From: CAZNFR01 sp964572225
GTDB lineage: Bacteria > Bacteroidota > Bacteroidia > Bacteroidales > GCA-2748055
Assembly: GCA_964572225.1 (NCBI GenBank)
Contig: CAZNFR010000100.1
Span: forward strand, 1 to 11,205
Direction of reading: 5' to 3'
DNA: 11,205 nucleotides
In this document: piece by piece, positions 1-7,067 of the stretch
Layout of the letters: every line of letters begins with the position of its first letter
Numbering within the stretch: position 1 is the stretch's first letter
The notes under the pieces: model-generated
Told to the model about the DNA's origin: nothing
The model's input: only the letters and a program-made list of their open reading frames with translations
Databases searched by the model: none
Translations under genes and position numbers: made by a program

Positions 1-27
1 CGAAATCAGGACTGAAGATGCATAATA

Positions 28-56
28 TTGTATTACTGAATATTACAGATATTTTG
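28..56 (+). promoter_or_regulatory. Possible Bacteroidota-type promoter upstream of the S9 peptidase operon
   Basis: A TTG at 28-30 is followed after 19 nt by TATTTTG at 50-56. This resembles the Bacteroidota housekeeping promoter (TTG, 17-23 nt, TAnnTTTG), except that the -7 element is one T short. It would start transcription around 60-65 and leave a leader of about 125 nt before the first gene. The region is AT-rich, so a chance match is quite possible, and no other promoter-like element stands out in this gap. Confidence 0.35.
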
Positions 57-114
57 CTCACCCGAAATTTTCTAAATTAGAATTATTTCCTAATTTCAGG
101 ATTTTTAATCAGGC

Positions 115-167
115 AGGAAATCCCCATGGGGGGTACATGAAGTCGTTCACTGATCATGAGATTTCCT
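115..167 (+). promoter_or_regulatory. Potentially structured 5' leader of the peptidase operon
   Basis: An 8-bp perfect inverted repeat (AGGAAATC at 115-122, GATTTCCT at 160-167) encloses a second 5-bp pair (CATGA at 136-140, TCATG at 154-158) and a 10-bp perfect palindrome (CCCCATGGGG at 122-131). Transcribed, this could fold into a branched or bulged hairpin ending 21 nt before the ATG at 189. It has no T-tract, so it is not a simple terminator. It could be an mRNA regulatory or stability element or a protein-binding site. Which pairing dominates cannot be judged by eye, and it matches no riboswitch class I recognise. Confidence 0.3.
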
Positions 168-188
168 TAAAACTCTATTTCTTTAAGC

Positions 189-3023
189 ATGAAGCAACTA
201 ATCTACCTTATCACATTTTGTTTTCTGTTCATTCAGGCTATACATGCACAATCCAAAAAAGTCATGGATCATAGTATTTATGAATCCTGGAAAACCCTGG
301 AGAACGTAACCATATCCAATAACGGAGAGTTCATCTTCTATGAAATAAATCCGCAACAGGGAGATGGAATTCTTTGTATTTACAGGGTGTCAGACGGATT
401 CAGAGATACCATTCAAAGGGGCTATAATGCTCACTTTGTGGGATATACCCCGTTTCTTGCGGGTAAAATCAAACCCCCGTATCTACTTACCAGAGCCGCT
501 AAAAAGGAAAAAATGAAGAAAGATGAAATGCCGAAGGATAGTCTTTTTATTTACAACTTACAAAAGGAGAAGGTAGAAAAGATCGCCGATGTTACTTCTT
601 TTAAAATTGGTAAAGAGGAAGGTAACTGGATTGTATATCATCACTATCCCAGGAAGGAGGAAAAGGATACCACACAGGAAAAAGAAACCAGGAATCAGTT
701 TGCCTCTATTGCCTCCAAATTTAATCTTGCGGATCTGGTACTTTTCAATCCTTCCGAAAACCGTTCCATTCGATTTGAAAATGTGGCTTCCTATGAAATC
801 GGGAAAATGGGTGATCTTATTGTTTTTCAGCAGATTGCGGAGGATACCCTGATCAACTCGGTGGTTTATGCTTTTGATACAAAGGATGAAAATTCATCAG
901 TGATCTTTAATGAATTGGGTTTTATTGAAAGGATTACAGTAAGTGATACAGGTAGCAAAACTGCCTTTCTGCATCATTCTGATAGTGCAGCGGTAAGTGG
1001 GTACAACCTTCATTATTGGGAAAAGGATTTTAAAAATTCGATTATTCTGATCGATTCGACTGGTCTGATTAACCATGATGGTATGGGAGTGAGCAAATAT
1101 GGTAAGCTATTCTTTTCAGGCAAAGGAGACAGACTCTTTTTTGGGAGAAAAGAGATTCCTGAAGAGGTACCCGAAGATACTCTTCTTGATTCTGAAAAAC
1201 CCTCCGTGGATGTTTGGTCCTGGACAGACCAACTATTGCAGCCTATGCAAAAGAAACAACTAAAAAAAGATAAAGAAAAGACTTTTTTAACCTACATAAA
1301 CTTAAAAAATAACAATATCATAACCCTTGAAAATGAAGAAGTTGATGAAGTAAGAACCATGCCTGATGCTAACGGAGATTATATGTTGGGTCTGGATTTT
1401 GGAAAATACGACACCGCCCTATCCTGGGAAGGAGTGAGGTATTCCGATATTTGGTTGATTCGTGCTGAAACCGGTGAACGGAAAATGATCCGTGAGAGGC
1501 ACCCTTCTCGTGTATACCTTTCTCCTTTGGGAAAGTATATTGTGTATTATGATCCGGATCGCAGGCAATGGTACAGCTATGAGAATTCCTCCGGAAATAT
1601 CCTGTCCCTCACGGAAAACATCCCAAATCCTTTTTATGATGAAGAGACAGATATTCCTACCTGGCCCCAGCCCTATGGTCTTGAAGGATTTACCCGGAAG
1701 GATGAATTTGTCCTGATACGGGATCGATATGATTTATGGAAAATTGATCCCTCCGGGAAAATTGAACCGGAGAACCTTACCCGGGGATTTGGAAGGAATA
1801 ACCAATTACGCTTAAGGCTCATAAAATTTGACCCGGAGGAAGAATTTATGGATCTTGAACAGGCTATGTATTTCTTTGCTCAGGATGAAGAAACTAAAGA
1901 AACCGGTATTGGAAGAGTTTTCCCGGAGATCCAATCCGTACCCAAAATGCTGGTTTACGGAAACCATTTCTATTCCAACCTTGAAAAAGCCAGGGATAAG
2001 CCTGTGTTTTTATACACTATGTCAGATTTCCAGTCTTATGGCAACTTGCATCTTGCCGGACAAATGCTGTCAGACCCAAAACAAATTTCCGATGTGAATC
2101 CTCAGGCAGAGAATTACCTCTGGGGAAAGGTTGAACTGGTTAGCTGGAGATCATTTGACGGGAAAAATCTTCAGGGTTTATTATATACTCCCGAAAATCT
2201 GGATCCGGATAAAAAATACCCGATGTTGGTGTATTTCTACGAACAAAGCTCTGATCGTCTGTACCAACATACCATACCGTCCCCGAGCCGGTCAATTATT
2301 AACATCCCCTGGTGCACCAGCAATGGATACCTGGTCTTTGTGCCCGATATTGTATACAGAGAGGGCTTTCCGGGACAGAGTGCCTATGATGCCATTGTTT
2401 CGGGAACACAATCCCTCCTTGAGAGATATTCCTTCGTGGATGAGGATAAAATTGGGCTTCAGGGGCAAAGCTGGGGAGGATATCAGGTTGCATGGCTGGT
2501 CACCAGAACCAACATGTTCCGTGCGGCAATGGCAGGAGCACCGGTAAGCAACATGACAAGCGCCTATGGAGGAATCCGGTGGGGAACAGGAATGAGCAGA
2601 ATGTTTCAGTATGAAAGGACTCAGAGCAGGATAGGAGGGACCCTTTGGGATCGCAAAGACCTGTATATTGAAAACTCTCCGCTTTTCAGAGTACCTTCGG
2701 TTGAGACCCCCCTATTGATCATGCATAACGATAATGACGGGGCGGTTCCGTGGTACCAGGGAATTGAATTTTTTGTTGCTTTGAGAAGACTCGGTAAACC
2801 CGCATGGATGCTAACCTACAATAACGAAGAACATAATTTGAGGAAATGGCCGAACCGGATTGACTTAAGCATACGAATGATGCAATTTTTTGATCATTAC
2901 CTAAAGGATGAACCCATGCCCGATTGGATGAAAAATGGGATCCCCCAACTGGAGAAAGGAAATGCGGATGGAAGAAAACTTCTGAATTCAAACAACCTTA
3001 CGCAGGATAATACTGACAATTAA
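189..3023 (+). CDS. Secreted S9-family (prolyl oligopeptidase-type) serine peptidase
   Basis: Predicted exported serine peptidase of the S9 alpha/beta-hydrolase clan, acting on peptides in the periplasm or outside the cell. A Sec signal peptide covers residues 1-20, with likely cleavage after IHA before Gln21. Residues about 25-640 would form the N-terminal beta-propeller-like region; this part contains lysine/glutamate-rich inserts (about 104-117, 156-169 and 354-366). The catalytic hydrolase domain runs from about 650 to 925. The triad is visible: Ser761 in GQSWGG, Asp850 in HNDNDGAVP and His882 in NEEHN. The stretch where many S9 enzymes have HGGP or YGG reads YFYE (682-685). At 944 residues it is longer than classical prolyl oligopeptidases (about 700), but proteins of this size are common in Bacteroidota. 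Its stop codon abuts the next ATG, so it appears to be the first gene of the operon. Exact specificity (dipeptidyl, oligo- or acylaminoacyl-peptidase) cannot be read from sequence. Confidence 0.9.
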   Translation: MKQLIYLITFCFLFIQAIHAQSKKVMDHSIYESWKTLENVTISNNGEFIFYEINPQQGDGILCIYRVSDGFRDTIQRGYNAHFVGYTPFLAGKIKPPYLLTRAAKKEKMKKDEMPKDSLFIYNLQKEKVEKIADVTSFKIGKEEGNWIVYHHYPRKEEKDTTQEKETRNQFASIASKFNLADLVLFNPSENRSIRFENVASYEIGKMGDLIVFQQIAEDTLINSVVYAFDTKDENSSVIFNELGFIERITVSDTGSKTAFLHHSDSAAVSGYNLHYWEKDFKNSIILIDSTGLINHDGMGVSKYGKLFFSGKGDRLFFGRKEIPEEVPEDTLLDSEKPSVDVWSWTDQLLQPMQKKQLKKDKEKTFLTYINLKNNNIITLENEEVDEVRTMPDANGDYMLGLDFGKYDTALSWEGVRYSDIWLIRAETGERKMIRERHPSRVYLSPLGKYIVYYDPDRRQWYSYENSSGNILSLTENIPNPFYDEETDIPTWPQPYGLEGFTRKDEFVLIRDRYDLWKIDPSGKIEPENLTRGFGRNNQLRLRLIKFDPEEEFMDLEQAMYFFAQDEETKETGIGRVFPEIQSVPKMLVYGNHFYSNLEKARDKPVFLYTMSDFQSYGNLHLAGQMLSDPKQISDVNPQAENYLWGKVELVSWRSFDGKNLQGLLYTPENLDPDKKYPMLVYFYEQSSDRLYQHTIPSPSRSIINIPWCTSNGYLVFVPDIVYREGFPGQSAYDAIVSGTQSLLERYSFVDEDKIGLQGQSWGGYQVAWLVTRTNMFRAAMAGAPVSNMTSAYGGIRWGTGMSRMFQYERTQSRIGGTLWDRKDLYIENSPLFRVPSVETPLLIMHNDNDGAVPWYQGIEFFVALRRLGKPAWMLTYNNEEHNLRKWPNRIDLSIRMMQFFDHYLKDEPMPDWMKNGIPQLEKGNADGRKLLNSNNLTQDNTDN

Positions 3024-3671
3024 ATGATAAGCAAAATAAACCAAAAGATTGAGTATTACTTTTTCTACCTGTTTCTGACTGCCGGGCTCTTACTTCAGTT
3101 TATGTATACCAAAACGGAGGGATACCTGCTGTTGACCGGTTTTCGGAATGATTTTCTGACATCTTTTTTTAAAATTATAACCTGGATGGGTGACGGAATC
3201 ACCGCCGTTGGAATTGCCCTTTTGTTTGCTTTTATAAGGCTTAGAACGGCTATCTTTCTTATCCTTGGATATGTAATCTCAGGCATTGTGGTGCAGTTGA
3301 TAAAGAGAATCATTTTTCCGGACAGCCTCAGACCGGTAGCTTACTTCAGGGAATTGGGTATTGCCATTTCAGTCCCGGAGAATGTGCGTATTTACCTTAA
3401 CCATAGTTTCCCTTCCGGTCATACTGCCACAGCATTTGCTCTCTTATTCGGTCTGTCTTTACTGGCCAGGAATAAACTCCTAAAACTTTTGTTAATTTCG
3501 CTGGCAATGATGACCGGCTATTCCAGGATATACCTTGCTCTGCATTTCCCCTCTGATGTAATAGCAGGATCCGTGATTGGGGTATTAACCTCTTCTTTAT
3601 TATATGGTTGGGTGATTCGTTGGAAGAAAAGCTGGCTTGATAAGCCCCTTACGAAAATAGTTAAGAAATAA
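3024..3671 (+). CDS. PAP2-superfamily integral membrane phosphatase
   Basis: A 215-residue multi-spanning membrane protein (about six hydrophobic segments) of the PAP2 / lipid phosphatase family. Members dephosphorylate phosphatidylglycerol phosphate, undecaprenyl pyrophosphate or lipid A phosphates, with the active site on the periplasmic side. The signature is present in three parts: a basic motif around K94-R95 leading to R103-P104, PSGH at 130-133, and S167-R168 followed by H174 and D178 (SRx5Hx3D). His133 and His174 are the expected catalytic histidines. The spacing of the first motif differs from the textbook Kx6RP: K94 lies eight residues before RP and R95 seven. The ATG follows the peptidase stop with no gap, suggesting translational coupling, and the ArnT-like gene starts 3 nt after this stop. 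In this company, recycling of a polyprenyl carrier or trimming of a lipid A phosphate is plausible, but the substrate is unproven. Confidence 0.9.
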   Translation: MISKINQKIEYYFFYLFLTAGLLLQFMYTKTEGYLLLTGFRNDFLTSFFKIITWMGDGITAVGIALLFAFIRLRTAIFLILGYVISGIVVQLIKRIIFPDSLRPVAYFRELGIAISVPENVRIYLNHSFPSGHTATAFALLFGLSLLARNKLLKLLLISLAMMTGYSRIYLALHFPSDVIAGSVIGVLTSSLLYGWVIRWKKSWLDKPLTKIVKK

Positions 3672-3674
3672 CAT

Positions 3675-5309
3675 ATGAAGATCAACCAAAGGTTTGCCTT
3701 GTTAATCTCCCTCTTTGCAGGACTAATTCTTTTTGTGCCTTTTCTGGGGGGAGTTCATTTATTTGACTGGGATGAGATAAATTTTGCCGAGTCAGCCAGG
3801 GAAATGTTGGTTACGGGTGATTTTTTAACCGTCCGAATAAATTATGAACCCTTTTGGGAAAAACCACCTTTGTTTTTTTGGTTACAGGTGCTATCCGTAA
3901 AATTATTCGGCGAAAATGAGTACGCTATGCGCTTTCCAAATGCACTGGCGGGAATTCTTACCTTGTTCCTTCTTTTCAGAACAGGCAAAAAGATCATGGA
4001 CGAAAAATTCGGCCTTATTTGGATGGGAGTATACGCCGGTTCAATTCTTCCTTTTTTTTATTTTAAAAGCGGAATTATCGATCCCTGGTTTAATCTTTTT
4101 ATTTTTTCGGGGATATCCTATTTCTCCTGGTATTTCATCTTCCAGGAAAAAAAACTTCAAAATCTGATTATTTCAGCTGTATTTTTCGGACTTTCCGTTC
4201 TCACGAAGGGACCGGTTGCAATTCTGATTCTTGTGTTGACTTTTGGAGTTTATCTGCTCATTAAAAAATTTCGCATCCAAACCAGCTTCAGGGATGTTCT
4301 GATTTTTATTATGGTGTTAATGTTTACCGGAGGAATCTGGTTTTTGTTGCAGATCCTAAATGGAAACCTTGATATCATCAGGGACTTTATTGAGTATCAG
4401 ATCAGGCTCTTTAAAACTGAGGATGCAGGCCATGGCGGTTTTTTACTTTATCATTTCGTAGTTCTGCTTTTTGGCGTTTTTCCTGCCAGTATTTTTGCAT
4501 TGCCTGCCCTCAGAAAAACGATGATGGAGCCTTATCGACCCATAAGTTTTGCATTGTGGATGAAAATCCTGTTTTGGGTTGTCCTTATTCTTTTTACCCT
4601 GGTAAATACAAAAATTGTCCATTACAGCTCCTTATGCTATTTCCCTCTAACCTTCCTGGCCACCCAGGTAATCTATCAGATTAATCGTGACAAGTTGCCT
4701 TTTTATGGGATTTTGAGAGGTCTGATCATTTTTATTGCTTCAATTTATACCTTAATCACCCTGCTTATTCCTTTGATCGGCAAGTTTTCAGATCCCGAAA
4801 AACTGGCCGATTTCATTGACGATCCCTTTGCGGTTGCTAATCTTCAGGCAAATGTACACTGGTCTGGCCTGGAGGCCTTAACAGGTATTTTTTTTCTTAC
4901 CTTTCTAATCCTTATCATTTCGCTGGTAAGGCGGCAAATAATCAGAATTGCCGGAATATTTGCGGTTACTCTTCTTTTTGCCTACTCAACCATTCTGATC
5001 TTCACACCCAGAATCGAAGCCTATAGTCAAAGGGCAGCGATTGAGTTTTATAAAACCCTTCAGGATAAAACCGTTTACGTAACCACCCTGGGCTTTAAAA
5101 GCTATGCCCATCTTTATTATTCGAAGGTAAAACCCTATACAGATCCGAGGGCCACCGATAAGCAGTGGTTACTTAATGCGGAGACCGATAAGCCTGTCTA
5201 TGTGGTTTTTAAAATTCACCGAAAGGCAAGATACCTGGAAGAATATCCTCAACTGGAAGTACTATATGAAAAAAATGGATTTGTTTTTACGAAAGTAGAT
5301 CATGATTAA
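3675..5309 (+). CDS. ArnT/PMT-like membrane glycosyltransferase (GT-C fold)
   Basis: A 544-residue polytopic inner-membrane protein with about 12 hydrophobic segments up to residue 442 and a soluble C-terminal tail of about 100 residues. It matches the dolichyl-phosphate-mannose protein mannosyltransferase / ArnT superfamily, which moves a sugar from a polyprenyl-phosphate donor to a periplasmic acceptor such as lipid A. Visible hallmarks are the first-loop acidic motif DWDE (31-34) with E40, the EPFWEKPP segment (58-65), RFPNA (86-90), D136 in a second loop, TKGP (177-180) and TKIVHY (312-317). Length is that of ArnT (about 550), but sugar and acceptor cannot be inferred, so I do not assign arnT. 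The gene starts 3 nt after the PAP2 stop and overlaps the next gene by 8 nt. That next gene is a GT2 enzyme of the kind that makes the polyprenyl-phosphate-sugar donor, which supports a donor-maker plus transferase pair. Confidence 0.88.
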   Translation: MKINQRFALLISLFAGLILFVPFLGGVHLFDWDEINFAESAREMLVTGDFLTVRINYEPFWEKPPLFFWLQVLSVKLFGENEYAMRFPNALAGILTLFLLFRTGKKIMDEKFGLIWMGVYAGSILPFFYFKSGIIDPWFNLFIFSGISYFSWYFIFQEKKLQNLIISAVFFGLSVLTKGPVAILILVLTFGVYLLIKKFRIQTSFRDVLIFIMVLMFTGGIWFLLQILNGNLDIIRDFIEYQIRLFKTEDAGHGGFLLYHFVVLLFGVFPASIFALPALRKTMMEPYRPISFALWMKILFWVVLILFTLVNTKIVHYSSLCYFPLTFLATQVIYQINRDKLPFYGILRGLIIFIASIYTLITLLIPLIGKFSDPEKLADFIDDPFAVANLQANVHWSGLEALTGIFFLTFLILIISLVRRQIIRIAGIFAVTLLFAYSTILIFTPRIEAYSQRAAIEFYKTLQDKTVYVTTLGFKSYAHLYYSKVKPYTDPRATDKQWLLNAETDKPVYVVFKIHRKARYLEEYPQLEVLYEKNGFVFTKVDHD

Positions 5310-6057
5310 AGATAAAAAAGTTACGGTAGTTTTACCGGCCTATAACGCAGCACAGACCTTGGAAAAGACCTACAATGAAATTCCCTTTGATATTGTTGAT
5401 GAAGTAGTATTGGTCGATGATAATAGTTCCGATGAAACGGTAATAATCGCTGAAAAATTAGGTATCAGGCATATCATCAAACATTCACAAAATCTTGGTT
5501 ACGGGGGCAATCAGAAAAGTTGTTACCACAAAGCCCTCGAGCTTGGAAGCGATATTGTTATTATGCTGCACCCCGATTATCAATACGATCCCAGATTGAT
5601 CCATTCCATGGCCTGGTTGATTGCCAATGGGGTTTATGAAGTAGTTCTGGGCTCCCGAATTCTGGGCAAAGGAGCTATTAAAGGAGGAATGCCCCGGTAT
5701 AAATATATAGCGAACCGTGTACTTACTTTAAGTCAGAATATACTAATGGGTCAAAAACTATCTGAATATCATACAGGTTATAGAGCATTCTCCTCAAAGG
5801 TTTTAAGAGATATTTCCTACAATCTGAATTCGGACGATTTCGTTTTCGATAATCAGATGCTGGCCCAGATTTTTTATGCAGGCTATGAGATCGCTGAAAT
5901 TACCTGCCCAACCAAGTACTTCCGGGAAGCATCCTCGATTAATTTCCGGAGAAGCAGTATTTACGGACTAGGAGTACTTAAAACTTCTATTTCCTATCTG
6001 TTGCAAAAAACCCGGATTGCAAGTTTTCGTATATTCTCCAAACCGAAACCTTTTTAA
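5302..6057 (+). CDS. Family 2 glycosyltransferase, DPM1-like polyprenyl-phosphate glycosyl synthase
   Basis: A 251-residue GT-A glycosyltransferase resembling dolichol-phosphate mannosyltransferase/glucosyltransferase. Such enzymes transfer a sugar from an NDP-sugar to a polyprenyl phosphate at the cytoplasmic face of the membrane. Seen in order: LPAYN (11-15), the nucleotide-binding acidic pair D39-D40 in VDDNSSDET, HPDYQYDP (90-97) at the metal-binding DxD position, GSR (117-119), the acceptor-loop motif HTGYRAF (157-163), and DDFVFDNQ (178-185). No C-terminal transmembrane pair is obvious, so it is probably the short soluble or peripheral DPM1 type. Its ATG lies 8 nt inside the end of the ArnT-like gene, which indicates coupled translation. 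The expected product is the donor for that transferase. The sugar is unknown; the downstream kinase and nucleotidylyltransferase suggest a UDP-sugar such as UDP-GlcA or UDP-Glc. Confidence 0.9.
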   Translation: MIKDKKVTVVLPAYNAAQTLEKTYNEIPFDIVDEVVLVDDNSSDETVIIAEKLGIRHIIKHSQNLGYGGNQKSCYHKALELGSDIVIMLHPDYQYDPRLIHSMAWLIANGVYEVVLGSRILGKGAIKGGMPRYKYIANRVLTLSQNILMGQKLSEYHTGYRAFSSKVLRDISYNLNSDDFVFDNQMLAQIFYAGYEIAEITCPTKYFREASSINFRRSSIYGLGVLKTSISYLLQKTRIASFRIFSKPKPF

Positions 6058-6059
6058 AA

Positions 6060-7055
6060 GTGATAATAAAAACCGTTTCCTACCCACGAGCCGCCCTCAT
6101 TGGGAATCCTTCAGACGGGTATTATGGCAAGACCATTGCTTTTCTTTTTAAAAATTTCAAAGCGGAAGTAATTCTCTATGAAACTCCCGAATTAGAGATT
6201 ATGCCTGCTGAATACGACTCTGCGATTTTTACGAGCATGAAATCATTGGTCGAGGATGTGAAAATGTATGGCTATTATGGCGGACTAAGGCTTTTGAAAG
6301 CTGCTGTAAAAAGATTTTATGAATACATAGAGGAAAGGAACATCATGCTGGTGGAAAAGAATTTCACCATTCGCTACGATTCCAATATTCCTTACCGGCT
6401 GGGACTGGCTGGTTCTAGCGCAATTATAACGGCTGGCATTAAGGCCATGATGCATTTTTTTGGGATCGACATCCCCAAACCACATCTTGCAAACCTGGTT
6501 TTATCGGTCGAACAGGATGAACTTAAAATTTCTGCCGGACTGCAGGACAGGGTAGCTCAGGCATACGAATGCCCTGTCTATATGGATTTTGATAAAAATC
6601 TAATGGAAACGCAAGGGTATGGGGAATACAAAACCCTGGATAAATCTTTTCTTCCAAATCTTTACATTGCCTATAGAAAAGACCTATCAGAAGGATCAGA
6701 GGTAGTGCATAATAATTTCAGAGAAAGATTCAATTTTGGGGATAAAGAAGTGGTCACAGCCATTGAAAAATGGAAAGAGCTAACCGATAAAGTATTTGAC
6801 AGAATAAAGAACCATCAGAGTGAAGAAATCGGAAGTTTTATTAATGAAAATTTTGACCTTAGAAAATCAGTCATGAATATTAGCCCTAAAAACCTGCAAA
6901 TGGTTGAAATTGCCAGAAAAACAGGTGCTTCGGCAAAATTTACAGGTTCAGGGGGTGCTATAATCGGAACATTCACCGACCAGGATATGTTTGATAAACT
7001 GAAAAAACAATTGAATTCCATCGGAGTGGAAGTTCTAATTCCGGAAATTGTTTAA
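6060..7055 (+). CDS. GHMP kinase, glucuronokinase-like (sugar 1-kinase)
   Basis: A 331-residue GHMP-superfamily small-molecule kinase. GHMP elements seen: GNPSD (15-19) near the N terminus, the phosphate-binding loop GLAGSSA (115-121), likely catalytic Asp163 in AGLQDRVAQ, and the C-terminal glycine motif FTGSGGA (294-300). From memory these motifs, plus YYGGLRLL (72-79) and the LVLSVEQ segment (146-152), match plant glucuronokinase (GLCAK), which phosphorylates D-glucuronate to glucuronate-1-phosphate, better than galactokinase, mevalonate kinase or heptose kinase. No alignment was run. The start is a GTG at 6060, 2 nt after the preceding stop; no in-frame ATG lies between it and GNPSD. The nucleotidylyltransferase begins 12 nt downstream, the expected partner for turning sugar-1-phosphate into NDP-sugar. 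Kinase fold is near certain; glucuronate as substrate is likely but inferred. Confidence 0.87.
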   Translation: MIIKTVSYPRAALIGNPSDGYYGKTIAFLFKNFKAEVILYETPELEIMPAEYDSAIFTSMKSLVEDVKMYGYYGGLRLLKAAVKRFYEYIEERNIMLVEKNFTIRYDSNIPYRLGLAGSSAIITAGIKAMMHFFGIDIPKPHLANLVLSVEQDELKISAGLQDRVAQAYECPVYMDFDKNLMETQGYGEYKTLDKSFLPNLYIAYRKDLSEGSEVVHNNFRERFNFGDKEVVTAIEKWKELTDKVFDRIKNHQSEEIGSFINENFDLRKSVMNISPKNLQMVEIARKTGASAKFTGSGGAIIGTFTDQDMFDKLKKQLNSIGVEVLIPEIV

Positions 7056-7067
7056 TCCAGAAATATA

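Noticed and set aside
2..25. Frame that could be the last codons of an upstream gene, ending in TAA at 23-25
   Set aside because: Only seven sense codons are visible and another frame is open to 80, so there is no support for any particular coding end.
73..97. AT-rich inverted repeat AAATTAG / CTAATTT (74-80 and 90-96) as a terminator of an upstream gene
   Set aside because: The stem is only 7 bp, almost all A/T, and the following T-run is not immediately adjacent; too weak to call.
2131..2547. 138-codon open frame inside the S9 peptidase
   Set aside because: It lies fully within the catalytic domain coding sequence in another frame; its composition is unlike a real protein and it has no recognisable motif.
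3675..5309. Assigning arnT and an aminoarabinose pathway
   Set aside because: Fold motifs fit, but none of the aminoarabinose biosynthesis genes (arnA, arnB, arnD) are present and the neighbours point to a different sugar.
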